Made by a program: the position numbers and the translations under genes. Below, in pieces: positions 26,775 through 34,437 of a stretch of 54,039 bases of DNA (its first letter is position 1; the number at the start of each line of letters is the position of its first letter). The DNA lies in assembly GCF_017814975.1 (NCBI RefSeq), contig NZ_JAGIQA010000027.1, positions 6,802 through 60,840 of the forward strand, read 5' to 3'. Below the pieces are notes generated by a model. The model had not been told where the DNA came from. It saw nothing but the letters and a program-made list of their open reading frames with translations, and did not search any database. The DNA is from Cupriavidus consociatus (GTDB taxonomy: Bacteria; Pseudomonadota; Gammaproteobacteria; Burkholderiales; Burkholderiaceae).

Positions 26775-27433
26775 GCTGTGATGCTTTCCCTGTACTCGCG
26801 CAGGGCCTCCTCGACGGAATCGAACCAATGCGCGCGACCCTGATGCAGCCAGACTGCCGATTGGCAGAAGCTCTTAAGCGTGGATTCGCTGTGCGAGACC
26901 ATCACAAGTCCTGCGCGGTCAGCGAGATCTTGAAAAGCCTTCTGCGACTTGTGCTTGAATGCGGCATCACCGACTGCCGTGAGTTCATCGACCAGATAGG
27001 TATCGAAATCAAAAGCAAGCGACATGGCGAACGCTAGCCTGGATCGCATGCCCGAGGAATAGGTCTTGACCGGGTCCTCGAAAGCGTCGTTCAGTTCCGA
27101 GAATTCGCGCACGAACTCGAGTTTGTCGGCAAGGTCGTCGCTGACCCCATGGATGCGACAGACAAACTTCGTATTTTGCCGACCGCTAAGAGAACCTTGG
27201 AACCCACCGGTCAACCCCAGTGGCCAAGAAACCTTGCAGTTGCGCTCAATGCGTCCACTGTTAGGCTGATCGATACCGCCGACCAACCGCAGCAGCGTGG
27301 ATTTGCCGGCACCGTTCGCGCCGATCAGCGCCACCCGACTTTGTGTCGGAATACAGAGCGACACGCCTTTCAGCACCCACTTGGAACCATGGGCGGTGCG
27401 ATAGCGCTTATGGACGTCGGTGATCTCAATCAT
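26771..27433 (-). CDS. kpsT: Capsule ABC transporter ATPase KpsT
   Basis: A 220-aa ABC ATPase. Walker A is GANGAGKST (38-46), the signature region YSSGMRSRLAFAM lies near residue 125, and the Walker B region is TYLVDELTAVGD. The Gly-Met variation in the signature loop and the short length are usual for KpsT/Wzt-without-extension proteins. There is no C-terminal carbohydrate-binding domain, as expected for exporters that recognise the common Kdo-lipid terminus. ATGA overlaps link it to kpsM upstream and kpsE downstream. Confidence 0.95.
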   Translation of the reverse strand: MIEITDVHKRYRTAHGSKWVLKGVSLCIPTQSRVALIGANGAGKSTLLRLVGGIDQPNSGRIERNCKVSWPLGLTGGFQGSLSGRQNTKFVCRIHGVSDDLADKLEFVREFSELNDAFEDPVKTYSSGMRSRLAFAMSLAFDFDTYLVDELTAVGDAAFKHKSQKAFQDLADRAGLVMVSHSESTLKSFCQSAVWLHQGRAHWFDSVEEALREYRESITA

Positions 27434-28221
27434 TGCGCCGCCAACTTGGTTGCGTAACGCATATACAAAGCCAGTCCGAGGAAAACAGTGACCGCTGCAC
27501 AGAAGGCTAAAAATTCCAGACTGATGTGCGTCTCGCCACGGTAGGCCGCGAACCAGCCGCTACGCATGGCTTCCAGCCCATGAGCGATCGGGTTCATTAG
27601 CACTACACTGCGCATGCCCCGGGGCAACCCGGACACCGAATACATGACCGCAGAAAGAAAGTAGAGCGGCGTGAAGGCAATCCGGATGAGCTTGCCCAGC
27701 CCCGGCAGGAGGGTGCCCACAACGGAAAACATCAAACCAAGGCCCAATCCGAAGGACCACAGCAGGAACGCCGACCACATAACCAGCAGCGGATCATGTG
27801 GTCGTACATCAATTTGCAACAGCGCCAGCGCGGCCAACAGCACAGCCCCGACGATGGTGTTCAGGAACGCTTCAACGGTGGCACGAACTAAAACGGTATC
27901 GACCGGCTTCACTTGCCGGTACGAGAACAACGCCTGGTTTGCGCTGATGGCTTCCATGCCGCGTTGCGCGACGTTTCGCACCAGAAAGAACCCCCAGACG
28001 CCAACGAGCACAAAAACTTCTATGTTTGCATCGTGCCGTACCTGATGCCGGATTACGCCAAAGACCACCATCATGAAAATGATATGCGCAGCAGGCTCGA
28101 GCAAGAGCCACAGCCAGGCCGTACGCCCCCCCGCCAGGCGACCAGTGGCCTCGCGCAAGAAAAGCGCCTTCCAGACGGAAACCGCGACAGAGACGTCCGA
28201 CCGGACCGAGGTCCGGTTCAT
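27430..28221 (-). CDS. kpsM: Capsule ABC transporter permease KpsM
   Basis: A 263-aa ABC-2 type permease with about six membrane segments (for example AHIIFMMVVFGVI, FFLVRNVAQRG, FLNTIVGAVLLAALALL, LLWSFGLGLGLMFSVVG, FLSAVMYSVSG, FLAFCAAVTVFLGLALYM). The LPRGMRSVVLMNPIAHGLEAMR segment is typical of KpsM/CtrC. It exports the lipid-linked capsule across the inner membrane with KpsT. It is the first recognised gene of the capsule operon. The ribosome site is weak, and the ATG overlaps (ATGA) the stop of a 68-codon frame upstream, so coupling to a short leader peptide is possible. Confidence 0.94.
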   Translation of the reverse strand: MNRTSVRSDVSVAVSVWKALFLREATGRLAGGRTAWLWLLLEPAAHIIFMMVVFGVIRHQVRHDANIEVFVLVGVWGFFLVRNVAQRGMEAISANQALFSYRQVKPVDTVLVRATVEAFLNTIVGAVLLAALALLQIDVRPHDPLLVMWSAFLLWSFGLGLGLMFSVVGTLLPGLGKLIRIAFTPLYFLSAVMYSVSGLPRGMRSVVLMNPIAHGLEAMRSGWFAAYRGETHISLEFLAFCAAVTVFLGLALYMRYATKLAAQ

Positions 28222-28424
28222 TGCTGGATGTCGCTCAGGGTGAAGGCATCAAAGCCCCGGGCGCCAAAAGTGCGCATTACTGCACGCGCGCCAGCCTTGC
28301 ACGATGGGGGGATAGCGGCCCACTGAGGCGTCGCCAGCCGCGAGGTGCGAGGCGGCCGGCAAGCCAATGACCCACGGGCCACGAGCATGATGCTGGCGAC
28401 CGCTTCCCGATTTGCTCCACGCAT
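28218..28424 (-). CDS. Possible 68-aa leader ORF coupled to kpsM
   Basis: A 68-codon frame (starting MRGANREAVASIM, ending FDAFTLSDIQQ) whose TGA overlaps the kpsM ATG in the same ATGA arrangement seen at kpsM/kpsT. No ribosome site is evident and no family is recognised. It may be a translated leader, the tail of a lost upstream gene, or chance in GC-rich sequence. Confidence 0.25.
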   Translation of the reverse strand: MRGANREAVASIMLVARGSLACRPPRTSRLATPQWAAIPPSCKAGARAVMRTFGARGFDAFTLSDIQQ

Positions 28425-29208
28425 TATTCGTTTGTGTTTTTTTGCTGACCGGATGGCGTTTTACGCCACCGCTACTTTTGCAGCGCGCAATAATACGGGT
28501 CAGCCGCAGCGAAGGCAACATCTGGTAACAATTTCCCACACCCGCCCCCCAGAAGGGTGATGACAGCACATTTGGCTGCAACTAGATGCATCTCAATCCA
28601 CTCAACAGGGGACGAGTGGCCCACTCGACACTGCTGAGATCCGCGCCCGGCTTGGATCTTGCGGCTGCTTACCACAATTTTGTTGCACTGCAAAATCAGA
28701 CCAATCCTATTCTGCGGTGGAGGTTCAAGATAATCGTCAGATAAATGAATGACTAAAAAATTTGCAGCCCGAAAAATAAACACAAAAAATGCTCAAATAA
28801 ATCAACCGAGGTCAAACGAGTTAATGCGTGTAATCCATTAGCCATAAATGATGATCGGAATAAGTCACGTGGCCAAATTTTGATGACACCTGCTCGCTCT
28901 GCTAGGTGAAACCCCTATGTGCGCCGCCCTGCCTATCGTCTGTGTGGAATCGCACAGACGCAGACTTCCCGGAATTTGTCACTGAGAAGTAGGCGGAAAC
29001 CCTGGCCTATTTCCGCGGATGAAAAAAGCCAGCCTGCCTGGTGGGGCAGTGGATTGAGGTGGATTAAGACGCCGCGTGCGGGAACGCTTCTACTTTCTGG
29101 TCGCCGCGTTGTCTGCGTCGCGCGGAAACCTTGAAAGTCGCGCAGCGGATTCGGAGTTTTCTCAATTCGTCTTCCGCGCTGAAGTCAGTCCGATCGACTC
29201 GATCCGCG
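28425..29208. other. AT-rich capsule-operon leader with stem-loops, no gene
   Basis: About 800 bp without a credible gene upstream of the capsule operon. It holds several inverted repeats: TGGCGT/ACGCCA around 28454-28468, CGAGTG/CACTCG at 28613-28627 inside a wider imperfect hairpin, a perfect 8-bp pair CGTCTGTG/CACAGACG with an 8-base loop at 28937-28960, and GCGGAAA/TTTCCGC at 28993-29016. The capsule promoter must lie here. A CCGGAATTTGTCAC stretch (about 28970-28983) faintly resembles ends of IS21-like elements, but no transposase is present. Confidence 0.45.
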
Positions 29209-29235
29209 AAAAAAAAAGCGGCAAACATTTGCCGC
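29209..29235 (-). terminator. Intrinsic terminator after the MBL-fold hydrolase gene
   Basis: Read on the minus strand, a stem GCGGCAA/TTGCCGC (29218-29235) is followed by a run of nine T (A's at 29209-29217 on the plus strand). It lies about 100 bp past the stop of the metallo-hydrolase gene, a textbook Rho-independent terminator closing that transcript. Confidence 0.85.
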
Positions 29236-29330
29236 CTTCCAGTAGACAATCGCGTGCTCAGCGAGGGCCGATGGTCGTTGTACGTCAGCAACACCATCGG
29301 GGCAAAACAAGCCTCCCGCCCGGTCGCCAG

Positions 29331-30413
29331 CTACCCCAACCGATACCAATAGCACCCATCCGCCGCCATCTCCCGCACCGCTTCCCCACGATGCAGCAGG
29401 TAGTTCAGATGCGCGATGCTCTCCCCTGTCGCCATCCCCAACAACCCGCCCGCCCCCGTGATCGGCCGTGAAAACAGTTCGCCGAACACGTCCACTGCCC
29501 GCTTAGGTTGAGCCAGTGCCCCGCGCAACCGATCCAGCGCCTGCATCTGGCTTGCCCGCAGATAGTCGATGCGGGCGTGCAGCCCGCGGAACGGCTCGTT
29601 GTGGGCCGGCAGCACCAGCACATCGTCCGGCACGGCCGCCTTGACTTTGTCCAGCGAAGACAGCCAGTCTTCCATGGGATCGGCGTCGGGTTCGGTCGGA
29701 AATACCGACACATTGGACGAGATCTTGGGCAGGACCTGGTCGCCGGAGACAAGCAGCTTCAGTGAGGGGCAATAGAGGCAGGCATGCTCCGGCGAATGGC
29801 CGGTGCCGACGACGACCTTCCAGTCGTGGTCGCCGATGCGGAGGGTGGCGCCGTCTTCCAGCCGTCTGAAGCTTTCCGGCAAGGCGTGGACGAATTTGCC
29901 GAAGCCGCCGAAGCGGGTCCGGTAGACCTCGATGGCGTCGTCGTCCCAGCCGGCGCGGCGGTAGAACTCGATGGCGTCGTCTGGCGCGGCGCGTCCGGTG
30001 TCGGCGGCCAGCACGCGGCACATCAGGTATTCCATCCGGGTCATCCACAGCTGGCAGCCAAACTTGCGCCGGAGCCAGCCGGCCATGCCGATATGGTCGG
30101 GATGCATGTGGGTGACAAAAAGCCGCGTCAGGCCGTCAAACAGCGCGCCGCCGTCGCCGAACAGCGTGCGCCAGGCTTGCGCTGTTTCAGGCGTCTGCAA
30201 GCCGGAGTCGACCGCGGCCCAGCCTGAGCCGTCGCGGATGGCCCACAGGTTGATATGGTTCAGGCCGAGCGGCATGGGCATGCGCAGCCACAGCACGCCG
30301 GGGACGATCTCGCTGGCGCGGCCGGGCTCGGGCGCGTCGCCGCAGGGATAGTCAAGTTCGGGCTTCTTGAGGGGAGTGGGGACAGCGGCGGTATCGTTGG
30401 CGGGGGCGCTCAT
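29331..30413 (-). CDS. Metallo-beta-lactamase-fold hydrolase
   Basis: A 360-aa MBL-fold protein with the metal site THMHPDHIGMAG (HxHxDH), a further histidine in GTGHSPEHACLY, the bridging aspartate in VSGDQVLPKISSNV and the last histidine in LPAHNEPFRG. The C-terminal 80 residues look like the winged-helix cap of LACTB2-type members. The start at 30413 was preferred over a frame 14 codons longer made of Ala/Pro/Thr residues. Substrate unknown; thioester or glutathione-thiolester hydrolysis is common in this group. It lies 167 bp after the FAD oxidoreductase gene, so operon membership is uncertain, and a strong terminator follows it. Confidence 0.85.
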   Translation of the reverse strand: MSAPANDTAAVPTPLKKPELDYPCGDAPEPGRASEIVPGVLWLRMPMPLGLNHINLWAIRDGSGWAAVDSGLQTPETAQAWRTLFGDGGALFDGLTRLFVTHMHPDHIGMAGWLRRKFGCQLWMTRMEYLMCRVLAADTGRAAPDDAIEFYRRAGWDDDAIEVYRTRFGGFGKFVHALPESFRRLEDGATLRIGDHDWKVVVGTGHSPEHACLYCPSLKLLVSGDQVLPKISSNVSVFPTEPDADPMEDWLSSLDKVKAAVPDDVLVLPAHNEPFRGLHARIDYLRASQMQALDRLRGALAQPKRAVDVFGELFSRPITGAGGLLGMATGESIAHLNYLLHRGEAVREMAADGCYWYRLG

Positions 30414-30499
30414 ATTGGTCTCGGCGGGGGCCGGGCGTGTGCCGGAGGCCGGCATGCGCCTGTTCCGGCGTTCTGGATACCCCTCACCTTAGCCGAGAC

Positions 30500-30568
30500 G
30501 GCAGATTCTTGCCACGGCGGCCGTGCGCCCTCCCCGGCCATTGCGGCCGGTGATCGCCAGAATCTGCC
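30500..30568. repeat. Nested inverted repeats between MBL and oxidoreductase genes
   Basis: Perfect 10-bp arms GGCAGATTCT (30500-30509) and AGAATCTGCC (30559-30568) enclose two smaller palindromes, CACGGCGGCCGTG and CCGGCC..GGCCGG. The structure could be an operator or an RNA hairpin; there is no T-run. Confidence 0.5.
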
Positions 30569-30580
30569 AATAGTGATGGT

Positions 30581-32020
30581 TCAGGGCGCTGGCAGCACCT
30601 TCCCCGGATTCAGCAGGTTCATCGGATCCAGCGCCCGCTTGACCTGCCACATCAGTTCCAGCTCGACCTGCGACTTGTACCGCACCAGGTCGTCCCGCTT
30701 GGCCACGCCGACGCCATGCTCGGCCGAGACCGAGCCGTTGCCGGCATAAGCCAGGCCATCCACCAGCGTCGACACCGGCTCGTACCACTGCGCCAGGAAA
30801 TCCTTTGCAGCCTGACCCCGGGGCCGCAGCGGGTTGAAGTGGACGTTGCCGTCGCCCATGTGCCCGTAGATCACCATGCGCGCGTCGGGCACCAGTTCCA
30901 GCACCCTGGCCGAAGCCTCCTCCACAAATGCCGCGATGCGCGACAGCGGCACCGAGACATCGCACTTGATGCTGCCCCCGGTGCGCGTCTGCGCGTCGGA
31001 GATCTCTTCGCGGATGCGCCAGAAGGTCTGGACGTCGGACAGGCTGGAGGCGACGGCGGCATCCAGCACCAGTCCCTGGCCGAAGCCGGACTCCAGGATT
31101 TCCATCAGCGTGGCGTTGAGGCTTTCGGCGTCGGTGCCGGAGGTCAGTTCGACCAGCACCATCCAGTCATGGCGGTCCTGCAGCGGCGCGGCGACGTTGC
31201 CGAGGTATTCCAGCACCAGTTCCAGCGCGGGCCGCGAGATCAGCTCGAAGGCGCTGACGGCCTGGCCGGAGAGCCGCTTGGCTTCGCCGAGCAGCGCCAC
31301 CGCGGCGGCCGGGTCCTTGACCGCGACCAGCGCCACGGCGGTGCTGCGCGGCTGCGGCATCAGTTTGAGTACCGCACCGGTGATGATGCCGAGCGTGCCT
31401 TCGGCACCGATGAAGAGTTGCTTGAGGTCGTAGCCGGTGTTGTCCTTGCGCAGGCCGCGCAGCGACGAAAAGATGCGACCGTCGGGCAGCACCGCTTCGA
31501 TGCCGAGCACGAGGTCGCGCATATTGCCGTAGCGCAGCACCGCGGTGCCGCCGGCATTGGTCGACAGGTTGCCGCCAATCTGGCAGGAGCCCTCGGAACC
31601 GATGCGCAGCGGGAACAGGCGCCCTTCCGCTTCGGCGGCGCCGCGCGCGGCGCTCAGCGTGACGCCGGCCTGCACGGTCATGGTGTCATTGATGGTGTCG
31701 ACCTCCAGCACGCGGTTCATGCGGCTCAGGTTGACGACCACCGCGGTGCCGCTGTCGTCGGGCACGGCGCCGCCCATCAGCGAGGTGTTGCCGCCCTGCG
31801 GCACCACCGGCACGCGGTTGGCATGGCACCACTGCAGCACCTGGCTGACCTGTTCGGTCGACGACGGCAGCACCACCACCTGCGCCTGGCCGCGGTAGAT
31901 GCCGCGGTAGTCGGTGACGTAGGCCTGGGTGTCGGCTGCGCCGGTGCGGCAGGCGTTGGCGCCGACGATGGCTTCCATCGCACGCAACGTGGCTTCGGAG
32001 GTCTGGGGGACGGCTTGCAT
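30581..32020 (-). CDS. FAD-linked oxidoreductase (GlcD/D-lactate dehydrogenase family)
   Basis: A 479-aa flavoprotein of the VAO/PCMH type. The N-terminal FAD-binding domain has VPVVPQGGNTSLMGGAVPD (about 70-88), VVNLSRMNRVLEVD and GGNLSTNAGGTAVLRYGN. The C-terminal FAD-oxidase domain ends with MVIYGHMGDGNVHFN and GSVSAEHGVGVAKRD, both typical of D-2-hydroxyacid dehydrogenases (glycolate oxidase GlcD, D-lactate and D-2-hydroxyglutarate dehydrogenases). It lies 18 bp downstream of the HpaI-type aldolase gene, so it probably oxidises a hydroxyacid of the aldaric-acid route. Which one cannot be read from sequence. Confidence 0.88.
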   Translation of the reverse strand: MQAVPQTSEATLRAMEAIVGANACRTGAADTQAYVTDYRGIYRGQAQVVVLPSSTEQVSQVLQWCHANRVPVVPQGGNTSLMGGAVPDDSGTAVVVNLSRMNRVLEVDTINDTMTVQAGVTLSAARGAAEAEGRLFPLRIGSEGSCQIGGNLSTNAGGTAVLRYGNMRDLVLGIEAVLPDGRIFSSLRGLRKDNTGYDLKQLFIGAEGTLGIITGAVLKLMPQPRSTAVALVAVKDPAAAVALLGEAKRLSGQAVSAFELISRPALELVLEYLGNVAAPLQDRHDWMVLVELTSGTDAESLNATLMEILESGFGQGLVLDAAVASSLSDVQTFWRIREEISDAQTRTGGSIKCDVSVPLSRIAAFVEEASARVLELVPDARMVIYGHMGDGNVHFNPLRPRGQAAKDFLAQWYEPVSTLVDGLAYAGNGSVSAEHGVGVAKRDDLVRYKSQVELELMWQVKRALDPMNLLNPGKVLPAP

Positions 32021-32038
32021 GGTTTGTCCTGGAGCGGG

Positions 32039-32860
32039 TCAGTACGCGGCGGAAGGCTTGTCGGCGGCAGCGTCGGCCTCGGCCGCTTTTTGCTCGCGGA
32101 ACGATGCCGACAGCTTGCGCGCGGCGTTGGCATAGACCAGCACGTCGACGCCGGTGGCCACGAAGGTGCAGCCGAGTTCGAGGTAGTGGCGCGCCAGCGC
32201 GGGATCGGAGGTCAGCGTGCCGGCGGCCTTGCCGCTGGCGATGATGGTGCGCATTGCGCCCTCGATCGCGGCCTGCACTTCGGGATGGCCGGGGCGGCCG
32301 CGATGGCCCATCGATGCGGCCAGGTCCGCGGGGCCGATAAAGACGCCGTCGACGCCGTCCACCGCGCAGATGGCTTCCAGGTTCTGCAGCGCGGTGACGG
32401 TCTCGGCCTGCACCAGCAGGCAGACCTCGTCATCGGCCACGTCGAGGTAGTCGGTGCGCGAACTCCAGCGCGAGGCCCGCGCCACCGCGCTGCCCACGCC
32501 GCGGATCCCTTGCGGCGGGTAGCGCGTGGCGCTCACCAGCGCGCGCGCCTGCTCGGCGGTGTCGACCATCGGCACCAGCAGCGTCCTGGCGCCGATATCG
32601 AGCAGTTGCTTGATCAGGGCCACGTCGCCGGACACGGCGCGCACCACCGGCTGCGACGGGTAGGCGCCGACCGCTTGCAACGCCTGCAAGGTGGTCTGCA
32701 GGTCGTTGGGCGCGTGCTCGCCGTCGATCAGCAGCCAGTCGAAGCCGGCGGTGGCCGAGACTTCGGCCAGGTATGGCGTGGCCATCGACAGCCACAGGCC
32801 GATCTGCGGCTGGCGCGCGGCCAGCGCGGTCTTGAAGGGATTGTCTGCGGGCATGTGCAT
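32039..32860 (-). CDS. HpcH/HpaI-family aldolase (GarL-like)
   Basis: A 273-aa class II pyruvate aldolase. Conserved parts are FDWLLIDGEHAPND (about 40-53), QPVVR, LLVPMVDTAEQARALVSATRYPPQGIRGVG (Arg and Glu/Gln positions of the pyruvate site) and DGVFIGPADLAASMGHRGRPGHPEV. The family includes GarL, which cleaves 5-keto-4-deoxy-D-glucarate to pyruvate and tartronate semialdehyde, and HpaI. The neighbouring galactarate dehydratase makes exactly the GarL substrate, which favours that role. AGGAACA precedes the ATG. The last 25 residues are an Ala/Lys-rich tail beyond the usual family length. Confidence 0.88.
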   Translation of the reverse strand: MHMPADNPFKTALAARQPQIGLWLSMATPYLAEVSATAGFDWLLIDGEHAPNDLQTTLQALQAVGAYPSQPVVRAVSGDVALIKQLLDIGARTLLVPMVDTAEQARALVSATRYPPQGIRGVGSAVARASRWSSRTDYLDVADDEVCLLVQAETVTALQNLEAICAVDGVDGVFIGPADLAASMGHRGRPGHPEVQAAIEGAMRTIIASGKAAGTLTSDPALARHYLELGCTFVATGVDVLVYANAARKLSASFREQKAAEADAAADKPSAAY

Positions 32861-32877
32861 TGTTCCTGTTCGATCTG

Positions 32878-32921
32878 GCGATTGCCTGGCGATTACCTGG
32901 CGATTGCCTGGCGATAGCCCG
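32878..32921. repeat. Four 11-bp tandem repeats upstream of the aldolase gene
   Basis: Units GCGATTGCCTG, GCGATTACCTG, GCGATTGCCTG and GCGATAGCCCG follow each other without gaps between the aldehyde dehydrogenase stop and the aldolase start. Such short repeats can change copy number by slippage and here would alter the spacing between two co-transcribed genes. Confidence 0.85.
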
Positions 32922-32926
32922 GCGCT

Positions 32927-34402
32927 TCAGCCGAGCTGGCCCTGGCAAAGGTACTTGGTGTGCATGTAGTCGTCCAGGCCGTGGCGCGAGCCTTCGCGGC
33001 CGTAGCCGGATTCCTTGACGCCGCCGAACGGCGCCGCCTCGGCGGCGATCGCGCCTTCGTTGATGCCGACCATGCCGGTTTCCAGCGCCTGCGCCACGCG
33101 CCAGATGCGGCGCACATCGTTGGAGTAGAAGTACGCGGCCAGTCCGAACGGCGTGTCGTTGGCGTCGCGGATGACTTCAGCTTCGTCGCGGAAACGGAAG
33201 ATCGGCGCAACCGGGCCGAAGGTCTCTTCGCACGACAGCTCCATCGCCGGCGTGGCATCGACCAGCACGGTCGGCGCGTAGTAGTGCGGACCATCTTCCG
33301 TGCGCACGCGCTTGCCACCGGTGACCACGCGCGCGCCACGGGTGACGGCATCGTCGACGTGGCGGGCGATCTTGTCAACGGCGCGCGCATTGATCATCGG
33401 ACCGATCTGCGCGGCCTCGTCCGTCGCGGGGCCGACATGGAGCGCGCCGACGCGCTGCGCCAGCCGCTCGACAAAGTCGTCGTGGACCGCCTCATGGACA
33501 TAGACGCGGTTCGGGCAGACACAGGTCTGGCCGCCGTTGCGGAACTTGGAAGCCATCAGGCCATCGACCGCGGCATCCAGGTCGGCGTCTTCGAACACGA
33601 TGAACGGTGCATTGCCGCCCAGTTCCAGCGACAGCTTCTTCAGCGTGGCGGCGGATTCGCGCGCCAGGTGCTTGCCCACCGGCGTGGAGCCGGTGAAGGT
33701 GATCTTGCGCACGCGGCTGTCGAGCAGCCAGGCATCGACCACGCCGGGCGTATGTTCGCGCGAGGCGGTGACCATGTTGAGCACGCCCGCCGGAATGCCG
33801 GCCTGCTGCGCCAGCCATGCCAGCGCCAGCGCCGTCAGCGGCGTGTCTTCGGCGGGCTTGGCCACCACGGTGCAGCCGGCGGCCAGCGCGGGAGCAATCT
33901 TGCGGGCGATCATCGCCAGCGGGAAATTCCACGGCGTGATCGCGGCGACCACGCCTACCGGCTCCTTGAGAACCAGCAGTTTGCGGCCCGGCACAGCTTC
34001 CGCGACGATGTCGCCGCAGATGCGGGTCGCTTCCTCGGCAAACCATTCGACGTACGAGGCGCCGTAAAGCACCTCGCCGCGCGCTTCCTTGAGGGGCTTG
34101 CCTTGCTCGGTGGAGATGATGCGAGCCAGGTCTTCCTGGTGTTGCAGGATCAGTGCGTGCCAGCGCTTGATCAGCTGCGCACGCTCGCGCGCGGTGCGCC
34201 GGCTCCAGGCCGGGAATGCGGCGGCGGCGGCATCGACCGCCAGGCGCGCATCGCCGGCATCGCTGTCGGGCACACAGGCAAAGGCCTCGCCGGTGGCGGG
34301 ATCGGATACGGACAGGCGAGCGCCGAGGCCGGCATCGCGCCATTGGTCGTCAATCAGGTTCTGGGTGCGCAGCAGCGCGGGCTCGGCAAGGTTCAGGGCC
34401 AT
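32927..34402 (-). CDS. NAD(P)-dependent aldehyde dehydrogenase (GabD-like)
   Basis: A 491-aa ALDH. Visible are ITPWNFPLAMIARKIAPALAAG (with the catalytic Asn), the NAD-binding FTGSTPVGK, the general base in LELGGNAPF and the catalytic cysteine in NGGQTCVCPNRVYV. The sequence is closest in look to succinate-semialdehyde dehydrogenases (KLSLELGGNAPFIVFEDADLD). In aldaric-acid operons members of this subgroup often oxidise alpha-ketoglutarate semialdehyde. It lies 35 bp after garD. Since an aldolase and no 5-keto-4-deoxyglucarate dehydratase is present, the real aldehyde substrate (tartronate semialdehyde, ketoglutarate semialdehyde or succinate semialdehyde) is open. Confidence 0.9.
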   Translation of the reverse strand: MALNLAEPALLRTQNLIDDQWRDAGLGARLSVSDPATGEAFACVPDSDAGDARLAVDAAAAAFPAWSRRTARERAQLIKRWHALILQHQEDLARIISTEQGKPLKEARGEVLYGASYVEWFAEEATRICGDIVAEAVPGRKLLVLKEPVGVVAAITPWNFPLAMIARKIAPALAAGCTVVAKPAEDTPLTALALAWLAQQAGIPAGVLNMVTASREHTPGVVDAWLLDSRVRKITFTGSTPVGKHLARESAATLKKLSLELGGNAPFIVFEDADLDAAVDGLMASKFRNGGQTCVCPNRVYVHEAVHDDFVERLAQRVGALHVGPATDEAAQIGPMINARAVDKIARHVDDAVTRGARVVTGGKRVRTEDGPHYYAPTVLVDATPAMELSCEETFGPVAPIFRFRDEAEVIRDANDTPFGLAAYFYSNDVRRIWRVAQALETGMVGINEGAIAAEAAPFGGVKESGYGREGSRHGLDDYMHTKYLCQGQLG

Positions 34403-34437
34403 CGGGAATCGGGAAAAAATGGTGGAACAGCCGGCAA

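Noticed and set aside
30716..32917. 733-codon plus-strand frame across the oxidoreductase and aldolase genes
   Set aside because: Antisense to genes with clear FAD and aldolase motifs; its own sequence is Arg/His/Gln/Gly-rich with no domains.
32878..32921. CRISPR-like array
   Set aside because: Units are 11 bp, directly adjacent and without spacers; a simple tandem repeat. No cas genes in the window.
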